In this document: positions 6,241 to 11,438 of the stretch, piece after piece
Layout of the letters: every line of letters starts with the position of its first letter
Numbering within the stretch: the stretch's first letter is position 1
NCBI GenBank assembly: GCA_031553675.1
Contig: JAVBLF010000039.1
Location: 1 to 15,234, forward strand
Reading direction: 5' to 3'
Length of the DNA stretch: 15,234 nucleotides
From: JAVBLF01 sp031553675
GTDB taxonomy: Bacteria > Bacillota > Clostridia > Christensenellales > CALWSW01
Made by a program: the position numbers and the translations under genes
Notes under the pieces: model-generated
The model's input: only the letters and a program-made list of their open reading frames with translations
Database searches by the model: none
Told to the model about the DNA's origin: nothing

Positions 6241-6249
6241 ATTATACCA
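6241..6249 (-). promoter_or_regulatory. Promoter of the cysteine-rich gene (extended -10)
   Basis: On the minus strand TGGTATAAT (6249 to 6241) is identical to the -10 elements of the response regulator and carboxypeptidase promoters. No good -35 is visible. The start codon is about 35 bases downstream. Confidence 0.7.
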
Positions 6250-6413
6250 CGGAAGGGAGAATCGGATCCGTTTTCAGCAAAAAATCGGCAGGTATTGTCC
6301 GCTCCGCAAGCACGGAAGCCCATCTACTGGTGCGCTGCTGTCATCCTGATCTTCGCGCAAGCGGTCTGCTGGATTTTCAATTTCAATTCAAGCTTCTTTT
6401 TTACGCGAAAGAG

Positions 6414-6422
6414 TGGTAGAAT
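6414..6422 (+). promoter_or_regulatory. Candidate promoter of the hydrogenase operon (extended -10)
   Basis: TGGTAGAAT at 6414-6422, one base off the TGGTATAAT seen at three other promoters in the window. The -35 region (about 6394-6399, TTCTTT) is weak, but AT-rich TTTCAA repeats sit just upstream, where an UP-like element would be. Confidence 0.55.
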
Positions 6423-6435
6423 ACACTGTATATCA

Positions 6436-6459
6436 TGACATCCATGGTTAGGGATGTTA
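6436..6459. repeat. Inverted repeat just downstream of the hydrogenase promoter
   Basis: TGACATCC (6436-6443), 8-base spacer, GGATGTTA (6452-6459). Seven of eight positions match. It begins about 14 bases after the -10, near the expected transcription start, which is a classic repressor operator position. It does not resemble the Rex consensus. Confidence 0.5.
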
Positions 6460-6630
6460 ATCTATGTTTACTTTTCGCCCGCCTGAAACCATATCAATCG
6501 TATGAAACATTCCCCGATATTGCACGTGCTGCCTTGTGGGTTGCTCTGTTGTAGTATAAAAATGCCAATCGCACCCCGTCAGTTTTACGACCGACCCGAT
6601 GACGAACCCTGACATTATGGAGGATCCTGT

Positions 6631-7167
6631 ATGAAAAAACCGATCACATCCATCCCTTTTGAGGTCAGTCCGGAGCAGGAACAAAGACTCTCGGAAGCGA
6701 TCGAAAAGAACAGGGCGCGCGAGGGTGCGCTGATGCCGATTCTGCAGGAAGCGCAGAAGATATTTGGCTATCTGCCTCTCAAGGTGCAAATGACCATCTC
6801 GGACGCGCTGGACGTTCCGCTGGAAGAGATCTACGGCGTCGCGACCTTTTACTCGCAGTTCACACTGGCGCCAAAGGGCGAGTACGACATTTCGGTTTGC
6901 CTTGGGACCGCTTGCTATGTCCGCGGCGTGGGCGCTGTGCTCAACCGCCTGCAGGAAAAGCTCGGCATCGGGGCGGAGGAGACCACGTCGGACGGCAAGT
7001 TCTCCATTTCGACCTGCCGGTGCATCGGCTGCTGTGGCCTGGCGCCCGTGTTGACCGTCAACGGCGAGGTCTTTGGCCGCCTGGTGCCGGAGGACGTAGA
7101 CGTCATACTGGACAAGTACATGGACGGCGGAGAAAGCGGCGAATTGGCGCGCGCGGAAAGTGAGTGA
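6631..7167 (+). CDS. hydC: [FeFe]-hydrogenase subunit HydC (NuoE-like, [2Fe-2S])
   Basis: HydC carries one [2Fe-2S] cluster in a thioredoxin-like fold and relays electrons next to the flavin subunit HydB of multimeric electron-bifurcating hydrogenases. The 178-residue product has the N-terminal helical part (GALMPILQEAQKIFGYLP), the NuoE signature IYGVATFYSQF (67-77) and the cluster ligands: C90 and C95 (CLGTAC), then C131 and C135 within CIGCCGLAPV. C129 and C134 are extra cysteines beside the ligands. The C-terminal tail is acidic. GGAGG precedes the ATG. It is the first gene of a four-gene operon; its stop overlaps the earliest possible start of the next gene. Confidence 0.95.
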   Translation: MKKPITSIPFEVSPEQEQRLSEAIEKNRAREGALMPILQEAQKIFGYLPLKVQMTISDALDVPLEEIYGVATFYSQFTLAPKGEYDISVCLGTACYVRGVGAVLNRLQEKLGIGAEETTSDGKFSISTCRCIGCCGLAPVLTVNGEVFGRLVPEDVDVILDKYMDGGESGELARAESE

Positions 7168-7172
7168 ACGCG

Positions 7173-7511
7173 ATGAAAACGTCAGTTGAACTGGACCAGA
7201 TCCGGCAATCGCTTCGGCACAACATCGCCTTGCGCAGCACGAAATCCTCGCCGGCGCAGGTGATCGTTGGCATGGGTGAGGACGGCATTTCCGCCGGAGC
7301 ACGCGACGTCGTGCAGGCGGTGAGTGAGGAACTGCGGAAACACCAGATCGACAACGTCGTCCTGCTGCAAAAGGACTACATCGACCAAAACGGCTGGGCA
7401 CCTGTGATGTGGATCGATCGGAACGACGGCGACATCGCGATCTGTGCGCGCATGACACCCGAAAAGGTTCCCGCAGCGCTGCGGGACCACTTGCCGGAAT
7501 ACTTCGCTTAG
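7173..7511 (+). CDS. HydD-like small hydrogenase-operon protein, ferredoxin-like fold without cluster cysteines
   Basis: A 112-residue protein between hydC and hydB, the place where clostridial operons often have a small (2Fe-2S) thioredoxin-like ferredoxin gene. The fold pattern is recognisable from family knowledge: VIVGMGEDGISAGARDVV corresponds to the usual VVGMatCGiaAGAR region, and KDYIDQNGWAPVMWI to the usual TGCiGmCtyEPiveV. All four expected ligand cysteines are replaced: the first-pair position in GEDG is Asp and the second-pair motif reads KDYIDQNG. The only cysteine is C91 (IAICARM), outside those sites. The protein therefore cannot bind the normal cluster. It may be a structural or regulatory subunit, like HydD of acetogens, whose role is unknown. 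I chose the ATG at 7173; a GTG at 7164 is an alternative. Confidence 0.8.
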   Translation: MKTSVELDQIRQSLRHNIALRSTKSSPAQVIVGMGEDGISAGARDVVQAVSEELRKHQIDNVVLLQKDYIDQNGWAPVMWIDRNDGDIAICARMTPEKVPAALRDHLPEYFA

Positions 7512-7538
7512 CAAGCAAACTGCGATAAGGGGGCCTAT

Positions 7539-9329
7539 ATGATACGCTCTAGTGTTCTCGTTTGCGGTGTGGCCGGTTGTCACTCGTCCGGAAGCAGCGC
7601 CATACTCGCGGAACTCGAAAAACAAATCGAAGCTTTTGGTCTGTCCGAAGAAGTCGATATCGTCAAGACAGGTTGCTTTGGCCTTTGCGCGGAAGGCCCG
7701 ATCATCATCGTCTATCCCGAGGGTAGCTTTTACACGCAGATGAAAGTCGAACATGTAAAGGAGATCGTCGAAGAACACTTGCTCAAAGGCAAAGTCGTGC
7801 GCCATCTGCTGTACAGCGAAACCGTTCCCGAAGGGGTCACACTGCCGCTCGATTATAACAAAACGCCATTTTACATCAAACAAAAACGCATCGCGCTGCG
7901 CAACTGCGGCTTGATCGACCCGGAAAGGATCGACGAGTACCTGGCTGTTGACGGCTACAAGGCGCTGGAAAACTGCCTGGCGCAAACACCGGAAGAAACA
8001 CTCCAAATCATCGACGCGGCCAACTTGCGCGGCCGTGGCGGCGGTGGCTTCCCGACCGGACGCAAAATGCGCGCCACGCAGATCGAAAAGGACCCGATCA
8101 AATACGTCTGCGTCAACGCCGACGAAGGCGACCCAGGCGCGTTTATGGATCGCTCCATACTCGAAGGCGATCCGCACTCCGTCCTCGAAGCGATGGCGAT
8201 CGCCGGCTACTGCATCGGCGCGCACCGCGGCTTTATCTACGTCCGCGCCGAATACCCCGTGGCCGTCGAGCGCTTGGGCCGCGCCATCGATCAGGCAGTC
8301 GCCTATGGTCTGCTGGGCAAAAACATACTCGGAACCGGCTTCGATTTCGACATCGAGCTGCGTCTGGGCTCGGGCGCTTTCGTCTGCGGTGAGGGCACAG
8401 CCCTTTCGAACTCGATCGAAGGGCGACGCGGCGAACCCCGCAAACGTCCGCCGAGACTTGCCGAGGTCGGCATCTTCGACAAGCCGACCTACCTGAGCAA
8501 CGTCGAGACCTTCGCGAACATCCCGCCGATCATACTCAATGGTCCGGAATGGTTCCACACGATCGGCACGGAAAAATCGCCTGGCACGAAGGTGTTTGCC
8601 CTGGGCGGCAAGGTCAACAACACCGGCCTCGTCGAAGTCCCCATCGGCACTCCGCTGCGCGACATCGTTTTCGAAATCGGCGGCGGCGTCCCCAACGGAC
8701 GCAAATTCAAAGCGGCGCAAACCGGCGGTCCCTCCGGCGGCTGCATTTCGGAAGAAAACCTCGATGTGAAAGTCGATTTCGACACGCTGAGCGCCATCGG
8801 TTCGATGATGGGTTCGGGCGGCTTGATCGTCATGGACGAAGACAACTGCATGGTGGACATCGCGAAGTTCTATCTCGAATTCACCGTCGACGAATCCTGC
8901 GGAAAATGCACGCCCTGCCGCATCGGCACGAAGCGCTTGCTGGAGATCCTCGAACGCATCACCGACGGCCGCGGATCGATGGAAGACCTCGATCGGCTGG
9001 AAGAACTGTCGCAGCACATCATCAGCAATTCCCTCTGTGGGCTGGGGCAGTCCGCGCCCAACCCCGTCTTGTCCACGCTGAAGTACTTCCGCGAAGAGTA
9101 CATCGCCCACGTGCGCGACAAACGTTGCCCGGCCGGCGCTTGCAAGGCCATGGTCACCTATACGATCGATCCTGAAAAGTGCGTCGGCTGCACGAGCTGT
9201 GCGAAGGTCTGCCCCGTCAACGCCATCCGCGGCGCGCGCAAAGAGCCTCACAGCATTGAGAGGACGGCTTGCATCAAGTGCGGCGCCTGTATCAAAAAGT
9301 GCAAATTCGATGCGATCAGCCGCGCGTAA
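7539..9329 (+). CDS. hydB: [FeFe]-hydrogenase subunit HydB (NuoF-like, flavin and NAD(P)H binding)
   Basis: HydB binds FMN and the nicotinamide nucleotide and is the likely bifurcation site of the complex. The 596-residue product has a thioredoxin-like [2Fe-2S] domain (C9, C14, C46, C50), then the NuoF core: GRGGGGFPTGRKM (165-177) for FMN/NADH, NADEGDPGAFMDR (193-205), CGEGTALSNSIEGRRGEP (283-300), and the [4Fe-4S] site ESCGKCTPCR with C454, C457, C460 and distal C500. A CPAGAC pair (C530, C535) leads to a C-terminal two-cluster ferredoxin domain: C548, C551, C554, C558 and C578, C581, C584, C588. This extra domain is typical of bifurcating hydrogenases and absent from plain complex I NuoF. 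Residue 286 is Gly where complex I has Glu. AAGGGGG precedes the ATG. Confidence 0.97.
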   Translation: MIRSSVLVCGVAGCHSSGSSAILAELEKQIEAFGLSEEVDIVKTGCFGLCAEGPIIIVYPEGSFYTQMKVEHVKEIVEEHLLKGKVVRHLLYSETVPEGVTLPLDYNKTPFYIKQKRIALRNCGLIDPERIDEYLAVDGYKALENCLAQTPEETLQIIDAANLRGRGGGGFPTGRKMRATQIEKDPIKYVCVNADEGDPGAFMDRSILEGDPHSVLEAMAIAGYCIGAHRGFIYVRAEYPVAVERLGRAIDQAVAYGLLGKNILGTGFDFDIELRLGSGAFVCGEGTALSNSIEGRRGEPRKRPPRLAEVGIFDKPTYLSNVETFANIPPIILNGPEWFHTIGTEKSPGTKVFALGGKVNNTGLVEVPIGTPLRDIVFEIGGGVPNGRKFKAAQTGGPSGGCISEENLDVKVDFDTLSAIGSMMGSGGLIVMDEDNCMVDIAKFYLEFTVDESCGKCTPCRIGTKRLLEILERITDGRGSMEDLDRLEELSQHIISNSLCGLGQSAPNPVLSTLKYFREEYIAHVRDKRCPAGACKAMVTYTIDPEKCVGCTSCAKVCPVNAIRGARKEPHSIERTACIKCGACIKKCKFDAISRA

Positions 9330-9342
9330 GGAGGGATGAACG

Positions 9343-11109
9343 ATGACAAATCCGCAGCAGGAAAATCCCGCGATGGTACAACTGACGATCAACGGCATGC
9401 CGGTCACCGCCCCCAAGGGCAGCACCATACTCGAAGCGGCGCGTACCATTGGGGTCGAAATCCCCACGCTCTGCTATATGAAGGAAATCAACGAAATCGG
9501 CGCTTGCCGCATTTGCATGGTCGAGGTGAACGGCGGACGCAAGCTGATCGCCGCCTGCGTCACGCCTATTAAGGAAGGGATGAACGTCCTCACCAACAGC
9601 GCACGCGTGCAGCATGCCCGCAAGTTGACGCTTGAGCTGATTCTCTCGACCCACAACCGCGACTGCCTGAGCTGCATCCGCAGCGGCAACTGCGAATTGC
9701 AGCGCCTCTGCCAGGAGTTCGGCGTGTCACAGACCGACCGCTACGACGGCGAGATCATCAAGTACGAAAACGACGACTCGGCCATCCACATGGTGCGCGA
9801 TGACAACAAGTGCATCCTCTGCCGCCGCTGCGTCGCCGTCTGCGAAAGCCAGCACATCGGCGTGATCGGCACGAACGCGCGCGGCTTTGACACGCACGTC
9901 AGCTGCGCGATGGAGAAGAGCCTCGGCGAAGTGCCTTGCATTTCGTGCGGCCAGTGCATCGTCAACTGTCCGACCGGCGCACTGCGCGAAAAGAGCGATG
10001 CCTCGCAAGTCTGGGCCGCGCTCAACGACCCGAGCAAGCATGTCGTCGTGCAGACGGCGCCTTCCATCCGCGTGACCTTGGGCGAATGCTTCGGCATGCC
10101 GATCGGCACGGAAGTGACGGGAAAAATGGTCGCCGCGCTTCGCCGCATGGGCTTTGACAAGGTGTTCGACACGGACTTTGGCGCCGACCTGACGATCATG
10201 GAAGAGGCCAACGAGCTGATCGAACGCGTGCAAAAAGGCGGCGTTCTGCCCATGATCACGTCCTGTTCGCCGGGCTGGATCAAGTTTTGCGAATACTACC
10301 ATCCGGAATTGATCCCCAATCTTTCGACCTGCAAATCGCCCCAGCAGATGACGGGCGCTTTGATCAAAACCTGGTATGCCCAAAAAGAGGGCATCGATCC
10401 GAAAGACATTTTCGTCGTCGGCATCATGCCCTGCACGGCCAAGAAGTTCGAGACGAAGCGCGAAGGCGAAAACGCCTCCGGTTATCCGGACGTCGATGCG
10501 GCTCTCACCACGCGCGAACTCGGCCGCATGATCAGCCGCGCGCACATCAACTTCCTCTCGCTTCCGGACGAAGAATTCGACCCGGCGCTGGGCGAATCGA
10601 CAGGGGCGAGCGTGATCTTCGGCGCGACGGGCGGCGTCATGGAGGCGGCTCTCCGTACGGCGGCCGATACGCTGGCGGGCGAATCGCTCCAGTCCGTCGA
10701 ATACACCGAAGTTCGCGGCACGGAAGCGATCAAAGAAGCGACCTACACGATCGCCGGCTTGGAGATCCGCGTCGCCGTGACGAGCGGCACCGGAAACGCG
10801 CACAAACTCTTGGAGCGCATCAAGAACGGCGAAGCCGAGTATCACTTCATTGAGATCATGGGCTGCCCGGGCGGCTGCGTCAACGGCGGCGGCCAACCCG
10901 TCCAGCCCTCCGTCGTCCGAAACTTCGTCGACCTGCGTGCCAAACGCGCCCAGAGCCTCTATGAGGCCGACAAAGACAAGCCCCTGCGCAAGTCCCACGA
11001 AAGCGCGTTGATCAAAAAACTCTACGACGAGTTCCTCGAAAAACCGGGCAGCCACAAGGCGCACGAAGTCTTGCATACGCATTTCGAAGAGCGCTTGAAG
11101 TATAAGTAA
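9343..11109 (+). CDS. hydA: [FeFe]-hydrogenase catalytic subunit HydA
   Basis: HydA reduces protons to H2, or the reverse, at the H-cluster. The 588-residue product has, in order, a plant-type [2Fe-2S] domain (C44, C55, C58, C72), the His-ligated [4Fe-4S] site (H104, C108, C111, C117), two [4Fe-4S] clusters (C157/160/163/167 and C199/202/205/209) and the H-cluster domain. The H-cluster motifs are L1 TSCSPGW (306-312), L2 MPCTAKKFE (362-370) and L3 EIMGCPGGCVNGGGQP (504-519) with C508 and C512. The C-terminal small-subunit-like segment (RKSHES...AHEVLH) is present. L1 has Ser where monomeric enzymes have a second Cys. AAGGAGGG overlaps the hydB stop, so translation is probably coupled. With HydB and HydC it should form a cytosolic complex that evolves H2 from NAD(P)H plus reduced ferredoxin. 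No maturation genes are nearby. Confidence 0.97.
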   Translation: MTNPQQENPAMVQLTINGMPVTAPKGSTILEAARTIGVEIPTLCYMKEINEIGACRICMVEVNGGRKLIAACVTPIKEGMNVLTNSARVQHARKLTLELILSTHNRDCLSCIRSGNCELQRLCQEFGVSQTDRYDGEIIKYENDDSAIHMVRDDNKCILCRRCVAVCESQHIGVIGTNARGFDTHVSCAMEKSLGEVPCISCGQCIVNCPTGALREKSDASQVWAALNDPSKHVVVQTAPSIRVTLGECFGMPIGTEVTGKMVAALRRMGFDKVFDTDFGADLTIMEEANELIERVQKGGVLPMITSCSPGWIKFCEYYHPELIPNLSTCKSPQQMTGALIKTWYAQKEGIDPKDIFVVGIMPCTAKKFETKREGENASGYPDVDAALTTRELGRMISRAHINFLSLPDEEFDPALGESTGASVIFGATGGVMEAALRTAADTLAGESLQSVEYTEVRGTEAIKEATYTIAGLEIRVAVTSGTGNAHKLLERIKNGEAEYHFIEIMGCPGGCVNGGGQPVQPSVVRNFVDLRAKRAQSLYEADKDKPLRKSHESALIKKLYDEFLEKPGSHKAHEVLHTHFEERLKYK

Positions 11110-11192
11110 GCCCGGGGCCAACTGCCTCGCGCCGCACCTGCCGCCACAACGATTCGGTAGGTGCGCCAAAGAGAATCTCTTACCGCGTACCG

Positions 11193-11243
11193 AGCCTCGC
11201 ATCTACGGGCGACACCATCGCCGCCCGTGGGTGCGGGGCTTTT
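11193..11243 (+). terminator. Intrinsic terminator after hydA
   Basis: AGCCTCGCA (11193-11201) pairs with TGCGGGGCT (11232-11240) with one G-U pair. Inside it CGGGCG (11206-11211) pairs with CGCCCG (11222-11227) around a 10-base loop, and TTTT follows. It is about 85 bases after the hydA stop. The 329-base gap between hydA and the next gene otherwise holds only the promoter at 11371 and a short palindrome. Confidence 0.75.
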
Positions 11244-11370
11244 ATGTGCGCGGACATACAGGAAAAGACGGACGCCTTCCCGATCCACAAATTCTCGAAA
11301 AAGCGAATATTTTCATCCACGTTGCAAATGCTTACAAACGAGACGGATGTGCTATCGCAAGCGAAAAAGC

Positions 11371-11399
11371 TTGATCGTGATCGCACCCTGCAATATAAT
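11371..11399 (+). promoter_or_regulatory. Sigma-A type promoter for the surface protein
   Basis: TTGATC (11371-11376), a 17-base spacer and a perfect TATAAT (11394-11399). The start codon is 40 bases downstream. Confidence 0.82.
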
Positions 11400-11438
11400 A
11401 AAAATAACAGAAATGTAAATTTAAGGGAGAGATGTCCG

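Larger units (their letters stand above)
6250..6630 (+). other. Non-coding leader region of the hydrogenase operon
   Basis: About 380 bases without a credible gene. It is less GC-rich than its surroundings. It holds an AT-rich stretch with TTTCAA-TTTCAA-TTCAA (6375-6391), the promoter-like TGGTAGAAT at 6414-6422, the inverted repeat at 6436-6459, a palindrome GCACGTGC (6522-6529), a second -10-like TATAAA at 6555-6560 with only a poorly spaced TTGTGG before it, and the hydC ribosome binding site GGAGG (6619-6623). A transcript from the first promoter would have a leader of about 200 bases. Confidence 0.55.

Noticed and set aside
6438..6460. Rex (NADH-sensing) operator before hydC
   Set aside because: GTTA and TTAA pieces occur, but the TTGTTAA-N4-TTAACAA pattern is not met; the visible dyad has different arms.
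6562..6612. 16-codon upstream reading frame as a leader peptide
   Set aside because: No ribosome binding site, and it lies right after the -10-like TATAAA, so it would need to be leaderless; no run of regulatory codons.
7182..9467. Long open frame on the minus strand opposite hydB (761 codons)
   Set aside because: It is the antisense shadow of a GC-rich gene with clear function on the plus strand; its product has no recognisable domain and no ribosome binding site.
11169..11181. Palindrome AAGAGA-A-TCTCTT after hydA
   Set aside because: Too short and without a loop or T-tract for a terminator; sits in untranslated DNA between the hydA stop and a better terminator. Probably chance.
9727..11202. 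Long open frame on the minus strand opposite hydA (491 codons)
   Set aside because: Same reason: an Arg/Ala/Asp-rich shadow protein overlapping a complete, motif-bearing hydA.
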